The position numbers and the translations under genes are program-made. From an uncultured Roseicyclus sp. (lineage in GTDB: Bacteria > Pseudomonadota > Alphaproteobacteria > Rhodobacterales > Rhodobacteraceae), in contig CAKZPN010000065.1 of the NCBI GenBank assembly GCA_937139335.1, positions 61,034-125,033 on the forward strand: a stretch of DNA of 64,000 nucleotides, written 5' to 3'. Below, piece after piece: positions 17,768 to 26,715 of this stretch. The first letter of the stretch is position 1. Each line of letters begins with the position of its first letter. The notes under the pieces were generated by a model. The model made no database searches. It saw only the letters and a list, made by a program, of their open reading frames with translations, and was not told where the DNA came from.

Positions 17768-18313
17768 TTACCCCTTCATCCGGCTGGTCACGGCGGCCGT
17801 CACGGCATCGGCGTCGACCGACTGGCCGGGTGCCACCGCACCCACGATGTCACCGGCGATGTCGCGCGCGACCTCTTCGATGCTTCGCTTGGCGCCGGCC
17901 TGAATTTCGCCGATCCGGGTCTCGCTTTCGGCGACCTTTGCCGCGATTTCCGCATCGGCCCGCGCGATGGCGTCGTTCAGGTCGCCCTGGATCGCCGCAC
18001 GGGTTTCCTCGGAGATCTTCTGCGCCTCGGAGCGGGCATCGAGGAGCGCCTTGTTGTAGGCGGCCTCGGCCTCCACGGCCTTGCGCTTCAGGTCTTCCGC
18101 AGCGGCAAGATCGTTGGTGAGCGTGCCCTGACGTTCGGCCAGAACCGACGCGATCCGGGGCAGCGCGACGCGGCTCAGGATGAAGTAGATGGCGACAAGT
18201 GCAACCACCAGCCAGAAGATCTGGTTGGGGAAGGTGTCAAAGTCGAGCTGCGGCATGCCGGGGCTCGCGCCATGCGCGGCATCGGCGGCAGCGTGTGCGG
18301 CGTCTTCGGCCAT
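17768..18313 (-). CDS. F0F1 ATP synthase subunit b'
   Basis: A 181-residue protein. After a hydrophilic lead it has one membrane segment ([22 protein letters not shown]) and the b'-type motif '[29 protein letters not shown]'-like stalk start, followed by a long charged helix. Photosynthetic and other alphaproteobacteria use a b/b' heterodimer, and this copy follows subunit c as expected for b'. It contributes to the stator linking F0 to F1. Confidence 0.93.
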   Translation of the reverse strand: MAEDAAHAAADAAHGASPGMPQLDFDTFPNQIFWLVVALVAIYFILSRVALPRIASVLAERQGTLTNDLAAAEDLKRKAVEAEAAYNKALLDARSEAQKISEETRAAIQGDLNDAIARADAEIAAKVAESETRIGEIQAGAKRSIEEVARDIAGDIVGAVAPGQSVDADAVTAAVTSRMKG

Positions 18314-18399
18314 GGGCGTCCTCCTGGAACCGGGTCTACCCCGAGGTCCGCATCATGTGGTGCGAACCCCGGGCGTAAGGATGGTCTCGAAGGCTCGGC

Positions 18400-18636
18400 T
18401 CAGACGGCGAACATCAGCAGCAGCGCGACGAGGAAGGCGAAGATGCCCAGCGCTTCTGCGAACGCGATGCCGATGAACAGCGTGGCGGTCTGGCCGGCAG
18501 CGGCCGAGGGGTTGCGCAGCGCGCCGGCGAGGAAGTTGCCAGCCACGTGGCCCACACCGATAGCGGCGGCGCCGGAACCGATGGCGGCAAGGCCGGCACC
18601 GATGAACTGACCCATTTGTGCGATATCGCCTTCCAT
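18400..18636 (-). CDS. atpE: F0F1 ATP synthase subunit c
   Basis: A 78-residue hairpin of two membrane helices forming the proton-driven c ring. Helix 1 is glycine-rich ([17 protein letters not shown]) and the polar loop 'GALRNPSA' faces F1. Helix 2 carries the proton-binding Glu in '[13 protein letters not shown]'. A good AAGGAG precedes the start. It lies 63 nt after subunit a. Confidence 0.97.
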   Translation of the reverse strand: MEGDIAQMGQFIGAGLAAIGSGAAAIGVGHVAGNFLAGALRNPSAAAGQTATLFIGIAFAEALGIFAFLVALLLMFAV

Positions 18637-18698
18637 AGTGGTATCTCCTTACGTTGGAAGTTCGAGAAATTCGTCGGGCGGGCTATCGTGCCCACCGT

Positions 18699-19550
18699 TC
18701 AGTGATGCGGATGCAGCGCGTCCTTGAGGTAGACGCAGGTGAGGATCGTAAAGACGTAGGCCTGGATGCCCGCGACCAGCACTTCGAGCCCGTAGATCGC
18801 GACCACCCCGAGGATCGGCGCGATACCCGCGAGGCCCAACGCGCCGGCAAAGCCCGCGAACACCTTCAGCACGGCGTGACCGGCCATCAGGTTGCCGGCG
18901 AGACGAATGGAGTGGCTGACCGGACGCACGAAGTAGGAAATCAGCTCGATGATGGCCAGGATCGGGCGCAGCGCGAGCGGTGCGGAGGACACCCAGAACA
19001 GGCTCAGGAACCCGGCGCCGTTCTTCAGGAAACCGACGATCGTGACCGTCAGGAACACGCCCAGTGCCAGGATCGCGGTCACCGCGATATGCGACGTGGT
19101 GGTGAAGGCCGAGGGCAGCAGGCCCAGCATGTTGGCCGCGAGAATGAACAGGAACAGCGTGAAGATGTAGGGGAAGAACGGCAGCGCGTCCTTGCCGGCG
19201 ACATCCTCGACCATCTTGCGCACGAAGCCATAGGCGAGTTCTGCCAACGACTGACCGCGCGTCGGGATGACCGCGCGCCCCTTGGTGCCCATCACCATCA
19301 GTGCGAAGACCGCGAGGATGGCGAGCGCCAGCCACAGCGTCACGTTCGTCGGCGTGTACCAGCGCAGCTCGGCGCCGCCGAACAGCGGCGTGACCTCGAA
19401 CTGGTCCATCGGGTGGATGGCAAGGCTGTCGTAGCCGTCGGCATAGGCCAGGATGAACAGGACGACCGCGACGGCGATCAGGACATAGGCGATGACGCGC
19501 CCGCCGCCCTTGGAGCCATTGTCGGAAGTGTTGGTGCTTTCCGTTGCCAC
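18699..19550 (-). CDS. atpB: F0F1 ATP synthase subunit a
   Basis: A 283-residue polytopic protein that forms the proton half-channels. '[14 protein letters not shown]' is the early conserved block, and '[14 protein letters not shown]' contains the essential Arg and the Asn-x-x-x-GH signature. The C-terminal '[19 protein letters not shown]' is the last conserved helix with the Gln/Tyr pair. It starts 4 nt after the atpI stop. Confidence 0.97.
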   Translation of the reverse strand: MATESTNTSDNGSKGGGRVIAYVLIAVAVVLFILAYADGYDSLAIHPMDQFEVTPLFGGAELRWYTPTNVTLWLALAILAVFALMVMGTKGRAVIPTRGQSLAELAYGFVRKMVEDVAGKDALPFFPYIFTLFLFILAANMLGLLPSAFTTTSHIAVTAILALGVFLTVTIVGFLKNGAGFLSLFWVSSAPLALRPILAIIELISYFVRPVSHSIRLAGNLMAGHAVLKVFAGFAGALGLAGIAPILGVVAIYGLEVLVAGIQAYVFTILTCVYLKDALHPHH

Positions 19551-19554
19551 GCCG

Positions 19555-19893
19555 CTACCCCTTTTCCCGTTCCCGCGCGGCCGTATCGGCCGCTTCGATC
19601 GTTTTGCGCTGCACCTCTTCGGCGGAGCGTATCATTGTCTTGACCCCGGCGATGAAGCCCAGGATCACGAAAACCACCATCAGCCAGGGCCGCGTGCCAA
19701 GCACGTAATCCAGCCCGAACCCGATGCCGAACCCGATCCCCAACCCGGCGACCAACTCGATCACCATCCGCCAGGCAAGATTGGCCTGGGAATAATGTTC
19801 CTCGGTATGCGGTTTCGGCGCCTGACCTTTTCGGGCCGCAGCGATCCGGGCCTCCAGAGCTTTCAGACGCTCGTCTTCGCTGGACCCGGACAT
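19555..19893 (-). CDS. atpI: ATP synthase protein I
   Basis: A 112-residue AtpI-family protein with two membrane helices, [20 protein letters not shown] and [17 protein letters not shown], after a charged N-terminus. AtpI helps assemble the c ring. I start at ATG 19893 ([11 protein letters not shown]); an upstream in-frame start at 19953 adds an unconserved segment. As first gene of the F0 operon its promoter should lie in 19894-20123, where I see no convincing consensus. Confidence 0.9.
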   Translation of the reverse strand: MSGSSEDERLKALEARIAAARKGQAPKPHTEEHYSQANLAWRMVIELVAGLGIGFGIGFGLDYVLGTRPWLMVVFVILGFIAGVKTMIRSAEEVQRKTIEAADTAAREREKG

Positions 19894-20076
19894 GACGCAA
19901 AACCCCCTCGAGGAAGTCGGGCGGACGCTATGCCGGGCGCGTGTCGGAGTCAACGCACGCCGCGTCGCAGAGAGATTTCGAATTCCTGTGTGATTTCAGG
20001 TATTTGAAAACCTACTTGACCGCAGCCACGCGGCGGCGCCTCGGCATCGGGCGGCAAATGCCGCCTCCACCCATAT

Positions 20077-20092
20077 TCAACCGTCTGGTTGA
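20077..20092. promoter_or_regulatory. Perfect 16-bp palindrome, probable operator of the ArsR regulator
   Basis: TCAACC-GTCT-GGTTGA is a perfect 6-bp inverted repeat with a 4-nt spacer, ending 31 nt before the start of the ArsR gene at 20124. ArsR-family dimers bind such short inverted repeats and commonly repress their own promoter. It also lies in the region between this gene and the divergent atpI. Confidence 0.6.
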
Positions 20093-20123
20093 CGATCCTG
20101 TCCGGCCCTGTCTACTGCCCGCC

Positions 20124-20471
20124 ATGGCCGCCTCGCTCGACACCGTCTTTTCCGCCCTCGCCGACCCCACCCGGCGCGAGATCCTCCGCATGTTGCTGGA
20201 GGACGACATGGCCGTGACCGATGTAGCCGAGCCCTTCGCCATGTCGCTCGCCGCGATTTCCAAGCACCTCACCATCCTCGCCGCAGCAGGGCTGATCACG
20301 CAGGAAAAGCGCGGCCGGGTGAAATGGTGCAAGCTGGATCCCGACGCGCTGAAAGCCGCCTCGGTCTGGATGCAGGGGTTCGGGCAGTTCGAACCGGTGA
20401 ACCTTGACGCGTTCGAGGCGTTCCTGGAACGCGAACTTGGGGCTTCGTCGGACCGCAATCTGGCCGACTGA
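20124..20471 (+). CDS. ArsR family winged-helix transcriptional regulator
   Basis: A 115-residue regulator with one HTH_20/ArsR domain. 'ALADPTRREILRMLLEDDMAVTDV' is the ArsR N-terminal helix block, 'MSLAAISKHLTILAAAGLI' the recognition helix, and 'KRGRVKWCKLDPDAL' the beta wing. It has no CxCxxC or similar metal site, so it is not an obvious metal sensor. I start at ATG 20124; the upstream frame to 19941 is not conserved-looking and would cover the palindromic operator. It stands alone, convergent with the LysR gene (4 nt between stops). The frequent partner of this subtype, an SRPBCC/AHSA1 protein, is absent. Confidence 0.88.
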   Translation: MAASLDTVFSALADPTRREILRMLLEDDMAVTDVAEPFAMSLAAISKHLTILAAAGLITQEKRGRVKWCKLDPDALKAASVWMQGFGQFEPVNLDAFEAFLERELGASSDRNLAD

Positions 20472-20475
20472 CCGG

Positions 20476-21366
20476 TCAGCTCACATCCACGCCCCAGGTC
20501 TTTACCTGCTCGCGCAGGAACCGCACGAAGGTCTGCACCTTGGCCGTGCGGTGCAGGTCCATGTGGGTGACGAGCCAGATCTTCGCCGACCAGTCCTCCA
20601 GCATCGGCAGCACGTCGATCAGGTCCTCGGTCCCCTCGCAGTCCCAGTCCGAGATGAACCCGATCCCCATGTTCGCCTGCACGGCGGACTTGGCCGCCTT
20701 CATCGAGGTGACGCGCAGCCAGATCGAACTCGCCGGCACGTTCTCGTTCAGCCAGCGAAAGCCGGGCACGCGCGGCATCTCCTCGGTCGAGCCGATGAAC
20801 CTGTGATCCTCGACATTGCCCGTCTCCAGCGTCCCGTACTGCGCGACATAGTCCTTTGATGCCACGAGGCGCTGATGCTGGGTGAAGAACGGCTGCACCA
20901 CGTTGTCGGGCTGGTCAGGCAGCTTGCCCGCGCGGATGGCGACATGCGCCTCGCCGTATTCGAGCCGGAACAGTCGCTGGTCGGTCATGAGCCTCACCCG
21001 CAGGTCGGGGTGGCGCTGCATGAACTCCGCGATCGACGGCACCAGGAGCGGCGACAGCGCGTCCAGAGAGGTGACGATCAGCTCCCCCGTCACCTCGTCG
21101 CCGCGACCCTTGATGCGCCCGGCGAGCTGGGTGAACTGGTCGTCGGTCTGGCTGGCGACGTTCAGCAGGTCCTGCCCCGCCTCGGTCGGGGTGTAGCCGC
21201 GCGCATGACGCTGGAACAGCTTCGCGCCCAGCCGCTGCTCCAGCGCGTCGATATGGCGGATGACGGTGGCGTGGTGCACGCCCAGTGCATCGGCGGCGCC
21301 CGACACGGTGCCGACCCGCGCCACCTGATAAGCGGTGCGGATTTCGTCCCAGTGATCAAAGGACAT
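20476..21366 (-). CDS. LysR family transcriptional regulator
   Basis: A 296-residue protein. The N-terminal HTH (about residues 10-65) reads 'TAYQVARVGTVSGAADALGVHHATVIRHIDALEQRLGAKLFQRH', the LysR pattern in which His replaces the more common Pro/Gln. A periplasmic-binding-like effector domain follows (about residues 90-290). The start ATG at 21366 is supported by GGAG 12 nt upstream. Its divergent neighbour is the secreted protein at 21496, a possible target. The effector is unknown. Confidence 0.92.
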   Translation of the reverse strand: MSFDHWDEIRTAYQVARVGTVSGAADALGVHHATVIRHIDALEQRLGAKLFQRHARGYTPTEAGQDLLNVASQTDDQFTQLAGRIKGRGDEVTGELIVTSLDALSPLLVPSIAEFMQRHPDLRVRLMTDQRLFRLEYGEAHVAIRAGKLPDQPDNVVQPFFTQHQRLVASKDYVAQYGTLETGNVEDHRFIGSTEEMPRVPGFRWLNENVPASSIWLRVTSMKAAKSAVQANMGIGFISDWDCEGTEDLIDVLPMLEDWSAKIWLVTHMDLHRTAKVQTFVRFLREQVKTWGVDVS

Positions 21367-21495
21367 TGTTGTGCGCGTCTCCACGAAACTGGTGTTCCGG
21401 CGGATACTGCGTGCAGTCATGCAGGAAAGCAAGACAACTGGAGCGCGAGCAACCGAAGGCTTTGGCGTTGCAGCACGCCATGTTAGCCTCTGCCG

Positions 21496-22017
21496 ATGTG
21501 GCGTTCCGTTATCTGCACCGTGCTTGCCTGTCTCACGTTGGCCGCGCCCGCCGGTGCGCAGACCTGCGAGATCGACTTCACGATCGAGGTGACGCAGGGT
21601 GTGGGCGCGATCGAGCCCGGTGAGTTTCTCGATGGCCACGCCTCCTTCACGGCGCTTGGCCGCAGCTTCCGGCAGGAGGGGGGATCGACCGCGCATCTGG
21701 CCTCGGGCGAGATGACGCTGGGAGATTCCATCGCGGGGCCGATCTGGACGCTCATCACGACCTCGAACGGGCCGGCCGCCGACCTGATCGGGGTCTATGC
21801 CCACCATGTCGAAGGTCTGACCGTGGCCGGCGTATCGTTCAGCGGACCGATGGCGCTGACCCTCTTCGGCCCCTCCGGCAGCCGCCCCGATGCCACGCCG
21901 CCCACAACACAGGCCGACTGGGACCGGATGGACCTGCGACGCGCCTTCACGTTGCACGCCCATGGCGCCGACATGCTGTCGGGCGACGTGACCGAGCTGG
22001 TGGTGACCTGCGGCTGA
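21496..22017 (+). CDS. Secreted protein of unknown function
   Basis: A 173-residue protein with signal peptide MWRSVICTVLACLTLAAPAG, cut near AQ-TCEIDF. The mature part is beta-rich ('TCEIDFTIEVTQGVGAIEPG', 'GRSFRQEGGSTAHLASGEMTLGD') and ends in Cys (ELVVTCG), suggesting one disulfide between the two ends. I do not recognise a functional family. It is divergent from the LysR gene and separated from ffh by about 195 nt in which I see no clear element. Confidence 0.75.
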   Translation: MWRSVICTVLACLTLAAPAGAQTCEIDFTIEVTQGVGAIEPGEFLDGHASFTALGRSFRQEGGSTAHLASGEMTLGDSIAGPIWTLITTSNGPAADLIGVYAHHVEGLTVAGVSFSGPMALTLFGPSGSRPDATPPTTQADWDRMDLRRAFTLHAHGADMLSGDVTELVVTCG

Positions 22018-22212
22018 TCCGCCCGCGATTGACAGCGCGGCAAAATCCTCCTATGCGACCCGCAACAACCGGAAAGCGCCAGCTTCCCGGTCCCGCGCGT
22101 GATCGCAGGATCGCCCCCCGTCAGCGAGTTTCGCCCACGGGGGTATTGGTGCATTTCCGCGCGCCCCATACCTCAAGGGGCATCCGAGTTCGACGAAAGG
22201 GGCAAGCCGCCC

Positions 22213-23712
22213 ATGTTTGAAAATCTGTCCGAACGCCTCTCCGGCGTCTTCGACCGCCTCACGAAACAGGGCGCACTGTCGGAGGATGACGTGCGCACCG
22301 CGATGCGCGAGGTGCGCGTGGCACTGCTCGAGGCCGACGTGTCACTGCCGGTGGCGCGCCAGTTCATCAAGGCGGTCGAGAAGAAGGCGACGGGCGCGGC
22401 GGTCACGAAATCCATCACGCCGGGTCAGCAGGTCATCAAGATCGTCCATGACGAGCTTGTCCATGTCCTGACCGGCGACGACGACCCCGGCCGCCTCAAG
22501 ATCGACAATCCGCCCGCTCCGATCCTGATGGTCGGCCTGCAGGGCTCGGGCAAGACGACGACGACCGCGAAGCTCGCAAAGCGCCTGAAAGAGCGCGAGG
22601 GCAAGCGCGTGCTGATGGCGTCCCTCGACACCAACCGCCCGGCGGCGATGGAACAGCTCGCGATCCTCGGCACCCAGATCGGCGTCGACACCCTGCCCAT
22701 CGTGAAGGGCGAGGACCCGGTGACGATCGCGAAGCGGGCCAAGACGCAGGCGAGCCTTGGCGGCTACGACGTCTACCTGCTCGACACTGCCGGCCGGCTG
22801 CACATCGACGCCGACCTGATCGCGCAGGCCGCCGCCGTGCGCGATGTCGCCAACCCGCGCGAGACACTGCTGGTGGTCGACGGCCTCACCGGCCAGGACG
22901 CGGTGAACGTCGCGCAGGAATTCGACGACAAGATCGGCGTCTCGGGCGTCGTGCTGACCCGGATGGACGGCGACGGGCGCGGCGGTGCGGCGCTGTCGAT
23001 GCGCGCGATCACCGGCAAGCCGATCCGCTTCGTCGGTCTGGGTGAAAAGATGGACGCGCTCGAGACTTTCGAGCCGTCGCGCATCGCGGGTCGCATCCTC
23101 GGCATGGGCGACATCGTGGCGCTGGTCGAGCGCGCGCAGGAAACGCTGGAGGCCGAACAGGCCGAGCGGATGATGAAGCGGTTCCAGAAGGGTCAGTTCA
23201 ACATGAACGACCTGAAGAGCCAGCTTGACCAGATGATGCGCATGGGCGGGATGAAAGGCATGATGGGCATGATGCCCGGCATGGCCAAGATGCAGAAGCA
23301 GCTCGACGAGTCCGGGTTCGACGACACGGTCATCAAGCGCCAGATCGCGCTGATCAATTCGATGACGAAAAAGGAACGCGCCCGCCCCGAGCTGTTGCAG
23401 GCCAGCCGCAAGAAGCGGATCGCCGCCGGCGCCGGGCAGGACGTGTCCGACCTCAACAAGCTCATCAAGATGCACCGCCAGATGGCGGACGCGATGAAGA
23501 AGATGGGCAAGATGGGCAAACAGGGCCTGATGCGCGGCGGCCTGGGCGCGCTGCTGGGCAAGGGCGGCGGCATGCCGAAGGGCATGGACGGCGGAGGCAT
23601 GGACCCCGCCGCGATGGAAGAGGCCGCGCGCAAGATGGGCATGGGCGGCATGCCCGGCGCGGGCGGCAGCACCCTGCCGCCGGGCCTCGGCGGCTTCGGG
23701 AAGAAGAAGTGA
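22213..23712 (+). CDS. ffh: Signal recognition particle protein Ffh (SRP54)
   Basis: A 499-residue GTPase that with 4.5S RNA targets nascent membrane proteins. The N domain opens MFENLSERLSGVFDRLTKQG; the G domain has GLQGSGKTTTTAKLA (G1), DTAGRLH (G3) and TRMDGDGRGGA (G4). The M domain is Met-rich, with runs such as MRMGGMKGMMGMMPGMAKMQ, and continues into an unusual Gly/Met-rich tail. I choose ATG 22213; an in-frame upstream ATG at 22099 adds an unconserved leader. It heads the run ffh-GNATs-chorismate mutase-rpsP-rimM. Confidence 0.97.
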   Translation: MFENLSERLSGVFDRLTKQGALSEDDVRTAMREVRVALLEADVSLPVARQFIKAVEKKATGAAVTKSITPGQQVIKIVHDELVHVLTGDDDPGRLKIDNPPAPILMVGLQGSGKTTTTAKLAKRLKEREGKRVLMASLDTNRPAAMEQLAILGTQIGVDTLPIVKGEDPVTIAKRAKTQASLGGYDVYLLDTAGRLHIDADLIAQAAAVRDVANPRETLLVVDGLTGQDAVNVAQEFDDKIGVSGVVLTRMDGDGRGGAALSMRAITGKPIRFVGLGEKMDALETFEPSRIAGRILGMGDIVALVERAQETLEAEQAERMMKRFQKGQFNMNDLKSQLDQMMRMGGMKGMMGMMPGMAKMQKQLDESGFDDTVIKRQIALINSMTKKERARPELLQASRKKRIAAGAGQDVSDLNKLIKMHRQMADAMKKMGKMGKQGLMRGGLGALLGKGGGMPKGMDGGGMDPAAMEEAARKMGMGGMPGAGGSTLPPGLGGFGKKK

Positions 23713-23714
23713 CG

Positions 23715-24221
23715 ATGCACGCGGCCCCCACGATCCAGACCCGGCGCCTGACGCTGCGGCCGATGCGCGAAGGCGATTTTCCCGCCTATGCCGCGCTCAT
23801 GGCCAGCCCGCGCGCCGCGTTCATGGGCGGGCCGTTCGACACACCGGCGGCCTGGGGATTGTTCTGCCACGACGCCGGATGCTGGGCCCTGTTCGGGCAT
23901 GGCGCGCTGATGCTCGACCGCCGCGATACAGGCGAGACGGTGGGCCAGGTCGGGCTGAATGCCGGGCCGCTCTTTCCCGAGAGGGAACTGGGATGGATGG
24001 TCTACGACGGTCAAGAGGGCCAAGGCTACGCGACCGAGGGCGCGGCCACGCTGCGCGACTGGGCATGGCAGGCGCTGTCGCTCGACACGCTCGTGAGCTA
24101 CACCCACCCGCAAAACAGCGCCTCGCATGCCGTCGCCCGCCGCCTGGGCGCTGTGGAGGACTCCGACGCCCCCCGACAAGACGCCGAGGACATCGTGTTC
24201 CGCCACCGGAGGGTCGCGTGA
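23715..24221 (+). CDS. GNAT family N-acetyltransferase 1 (RimJ/RimL-like)
   Basis: A 168-residue acetyltransferase. It opens with the RimJ/L pattern 'TRRLTLRPMREGDFPAYAAL' and has the acetyl-CoA loop 'GQEGQGYATEGAATLRDWA'. The start is ATG 23715, or GTG 23709, which would overlap the ffh stop by 4 nt (GTGA). Substrate unknown. It is the first of three related GNAT genes in a row; the third matches this one in gene plan and length. Confidence 0.87.
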   Translation: MHAAPTIQTRRLTLRPMREGDFPAYAALMASPRAAFMGGPFDTPAAWGLFCHDAGCWALFGHGALMLDRRDTGETVGQVGLNAGPLFPERELGWMVYDGQEGQGYATEGAATLRDWAWQALSLDTLVSYTHPQNSASHAVARRLGAVEDSDAPRQDAEDIVFRHRRVA

Positions 24222-24316
24222 TGCCCGCATTGACCTTGCGCAACCTCCTCACAGGCTTGTCCACCGGCGTCTCCAGCATTCCTTGCGAATTCGCCACAAC
24301 AGGGGCCGTCTCGTGA
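24221..24316 (+). CDS. Possible 31-residue peptide bridging two acetyltransferase genes
   Basis: An ATG at 24221 overlaps the GNAT1 stop (TGATG), and the TGA at 24314-24316 overlaps the GTG start of GNAT2 (GTGA). The short frame encodes a 31-residue peptide starting MPALTLRNLLTGLSTG with a single Cys. It has no signal or membrane segment. The exact coupling at both ends suggests that it is translated to carry ribosomes across the 96-nt gap. Whether the peptide itself has a role cannot be said. Confidence 0.45.
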   Translation: MPALTLRNLLTGLSTGVSSIPCEFATTGAVS

Positions 24317-24858
24317 TCCCACGTCTCGCCGACACCCCGGTCCTGACGACCGAACGCCTGATCCTGCGCGCGCCGCAAGCGTCGGATTTCGAGGCGCTGG
24401 TGCCTTTCATCACGTCCGACCGCGCCCGCTTCGTCGGCGGTGGCGCGGACAAGGACCTCGGCGTTGCCTGGCGCGTGCTGGCAATCTTTGCGGGTCATTG
24501 GCACCTGCGCGGCTACGGCATCTTCGTGCTGGCAGACCGCGTCTCGGGCCGGCCGATGGGCTCGGCGGGCCCGTGGCACCCCGGCGACTGGCCCGAGCAG
24601 GAGCTGGGCTGGACGCTTTGGGACGCAGCGGACGAGGGCAAGGGCTATGCGCGCGAGGCGGTCATCGCCCTGCGCCGCCATGTCTACGACGATCTCGGCT
24701 GGCCGACCGCCGTCAGCTACATCGACGACCGCAACGACCGCTCGCTCGCGCTGGCGCAGCGGCTCGGTTGCACGCTCGACGTGGACGCCGCGCGCCCGCA
24801 GCGCGACGCGCCGTTGCAGGTCTGGCGCCATCCTGCGCCGTCCGGGGTGGCCGCATGA
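24313..24858 (+). CDS. GNAT family N-acetyltransferase 2 (RimJ/RimL-like)
   Basis: A 181-residue acetyltransferase starting at GTG 24313. It has 'TERLILRAPQASDFEALVPF' at the N-terminus and the acetyl-CoA loop 'DAADEGKGYAREAVIALRRH'. It shares the phrase 'SDRARFVGG' with GNAT3, which points to tandem duplication. It overlaps GNAT3 by 4 nt. No earlier ATG in this frame gives a family-like N-terminus, which supports the GTG start. Confidence 0.85.
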   Translation: MIPRLADTPVLTTERLILRAPQASDFEALVPFITSDRARFVGGGADKDLGVAWRVLAIFAGHWHLRGYGIFVLADRVSGRPMGSAGPWHPGDWPEQELGWTLWDAADEGKGYAREAVIALRRHVYDDLGWPTAVSYIDDRNDRSLALAQRLGCTLDVDAARPQRDAPLQVWRHPAPSGVAA

Positions 24859-25373
24859 CCGCCATCCCCACCCTCGCCACCGAGCGCCTGACGCTCCGCG
24901 CCCCGGTCCTGTCCGATTTCGAAACCTTCGCGGAGTTCCGCGCCTCCGACCGCGCGCGCTTCGTCGGGGGCCCGAACACGCGGCACGAGGCCTGGGGCCA
25001 GTTCCTCGGCATCGCCGGGCAGTGGACGATCCTCGGCTATGGCCGCTGGATCGTGGCGGACGGGGTGACCGACGAACCGCTGGGCGTGCTCGGCCTGCTG
25101 TTCCCACCGGGCTGGCCCGAACCGGAGATCGCCTGGAGCATGTTCGCGGCGGGCGAAGGCCGCGGGCTGGCCTACGAGGCGGCCCTTGCAGCACGCGCTT
25201 ACGCCTACGGCCCCGCCGGCTGGACCACCGCGATCAGCCTGATCGACCCGGCCAACGAACGCTCTGCCGCGCTTGGTCGCAAGATGGGCTGCCAGCCCGA
25301 GGGGTCCTTTGTCCACGAGGTTTACGGAACGATGCATATCTGGCGTCACCCCGCCCCGGAGGCCCTAGCATGA
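24855..25373 (+). CDS. GNAT family N-acetyltransferase 3 (RimJ/RimL-like)
   Basis: A 172-residue acetyltransferase, clearly a paralogue of GNAT2 ('TERLTLRAPVLSDFETFAEF', 'SDRARFVGG', 'YIDDRN'/'LIDPAN' equivalents). Acetyl-CoA loop: 'AAGEGRGLAYEAALAARAY'. It overlaps both GNAT2 and the chorismate mutase gene by 4 nt. The substrate is unknown; RimJ/L relatives acetylate protein N-termini or small amines. Confidence 0.87.
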   Translation: MTAIPTLATERLTLRAPVLSDFETFAEFRASDRARFVGGPNTRHEAWGQFLGIAGQWTILGYGRWIVADGVTDEPLGVLGLLFPPGWPEPEIAWSMFAAGEGRGLAYEAALAARAYAYGPAGWTTAISLIDPANERSAALGRKMGCQPEGSFVHEVYGTMHIWRHPAPEALA

Positions 25374-25675
25374 CCGACCCGACCACCCGCGCCGCACAGT
25401 TATTGAAGGAACACCGCGAAAGCATCGACCGACTGGACGCGATCCTCGTCTACACGCTGGGCGAGCGGTTCAAGCACACGCAGGCGGTCGGGAAACTGAA
25501 AGCCGAACACGACCTTCCCCCGTCCGATCCTGCCCGCGAAGCGGCGCAGATCGCGCGGCTCGAAGACCTGGCGCTCCGGGCCGACCTCGACCCGGAATTC
25601 GCCAAGACTTTCCTGAAGTTCATCATTCAGGAAGTCATCCGACACCACGAACACCACCAGAACACCGGGGCCTGA
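25370..25675 (+). CDS. Chorismate mutase, AroQ class
   Basis: A 101-residue all-helical chorismate mutase (CM_2) that makes prephenate for Phe and Tyr synthesis. '[19 protein letters not shown]' is helix 1 with the catalytic Arg, '[24 protein letters not shown]' contains the Lys and Arg of the active site, and '[14 protein letters not shown]' closes the fold with the conserved Gln-Glu region. It is translationally coupled to GNAT3 and followed by rpsP after 31 nt with AAGGAG. Confidence 0.92.
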   Translation: MTDPTTRAAQLLKEHRESIDRLDAILVYTLGERFKHTQAVGKLKAEHDLPPSDPAREAAQIARLEDLALRADLDPEFAKTFLKFIIQEVIRHHEHHQNTGA

Positions 25676-25706
25676 CGCCCCTTTCGCCATTCAAAGGAGA
25701 TACCCC

Positions 25707-26150
25707 ATGGCAATGAAGATCAGACTGGCTCGCGGCGGCACGAAAAAGCGCCCCTTCTACCGCATCGTCGCCACCGACAGCCGCATGCCCCGCGACGGCC
25801 GCTTCATCGAGAAGCTCGGCATCTACAACCCTCTGCTGGCCAAGGACAACGAAGACCGTATCCGCATGGACCTCGACCGGGTGAAGCACTGGCTCGACCA
25901 GGGCGCGCAGCCGACCGACCGCGTGAGCCGCTTCCTCGAAGCCGCCGGGCTGCTGGAGAAGAAGACGCGCAGCAACCCCAACAAGGCCGTCCCGGGCAAG
26001 AAAGCCACCGAGCGGGCCGAGGAGCGCGCCGCGAAGGCCGCCGCCGCAGCGGAAGCCGCAGCAGCCCCCGCCGAGGCCCCCGAAGAGGCACCGGCAGAGG
26101 CGCCCGCAGAAGCGGCCGCAGAAGCACCTGCCGACGACGCGACCGAGTAA
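25707..26150 (+). CDS. rpsP: 30S ribosomal protein S16
   Basis: A 147-residue S16. Residues 1-80 are canonical ('[23 protein letters not shown]', '[15 protein letters not shown]'). The last 50 or so residues are a low-complexity Ala/Glu/Pro tail ([16 protein letters not shown]), an alphaproteobacterial feature that makes this protein nearly twice the E. coli length. AAGGAG precedes the ATG at 25707; a second ATG at 25713 is also possible. Confidence 0.97.
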   Translation: MAMKIRLARGGTKKRPFYRIVATDSRMPRDGRFIEKLGIYNPLLAKDNEDRIRMDLDRVKHWLDQGAQPTDRVSRFLEAAGLLEKKTRSNPNKAVPGKKATERAEERAAKAAAAAEAAAAPAEAPEEAPAEAPAEAAAEAPADDATE

Positions 26151-26199
26151 TCGGCCCGGGCATGACGCGCCCCCTGCATAACTTGCGGCAGACCCGGCC

Positions 26200-26706
26200 A
26201 TGACGGACCGGGTCTGCGTCGGTGCCATCGCGGGCGCCTTCGGCGTCCGTGGCGAGGTGCGGCTGAAAAGCTTTTGCGCCGAGGCGGAGGACATTGCCGC
26301 CTACGGCCCGCTCACCACCGAGGATGGCGGCCGGTCCTTCGGGGTCACTTTGACACGGCCGGTGACGTCAGGCTTCGCCGCGCGGCTGACCGGCGTCACC
26401 TCGAAGGAAGCAGCCGACGCCCTGCGCGGAACGCGGCTTTACGCCCCGCGCGCGGCTTTGCCTGCCCTTGCCGACGACGAATATTACCACGCCGACCTGA
26501 TCGGCCTCACCGCGCTCGACACCGGGGGCGTGACGCTGGGCCGTGTCGCCGCCGTGCTGAACCACGGGGCGGGCGACATCCTGGAAGTGAAGGGCGACGG
26601 CATCAAGGGCTCGGTCCTTGTCCCGTTCACCCTTGCCGTCGTGCCGACCGTCGACCTTGCCAGCGGCCGGATCATCATCGACCCGCCCGAGGGTCTGTTC
26701 GACTGA
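26200..26706 (+). CDS. rimM: Ribosome maturation factor RimM
   Basis: A 168-residue protein with an N-terminal RimM beta-barrel ('[21 protein letters not shown]') and a PRC-barrel C-terminal domain ('[20 protein letters not shown]', ending '[11 protein letters not shown]'). It binds S19 and assists maturation of the 30S head. It follows rpsP by 49 nt. In many genomes trmD comes next, but here an oppositely oriented ABC exporter pair is in between. Confidence 0.95.
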   Translation: MTDRVCVGAIAGAFGVRGEVRLKSFCAEAEDIAAYGPLTTEDGGRSFGVTLTRPVTSGFAARLTGVTSKEAADALRGTRLYAPRAALPALADDEYYHADLIGLTALDTGGVTLGRVAAVLNHGAGDILEVKGDGIKGSVLVPFTLAVVPTVDLASGRIIIDPPEGLFD

Positions 26707-26715
26707 AGCTGCCGC

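Noticed and set aside
22018..22212. 4.5S RNA or other small RNA before ffh
   Set aside because: No recognisable GGAA-tetraloop hairpin of the 4.5S type; the region appears to be an ordinary leader.
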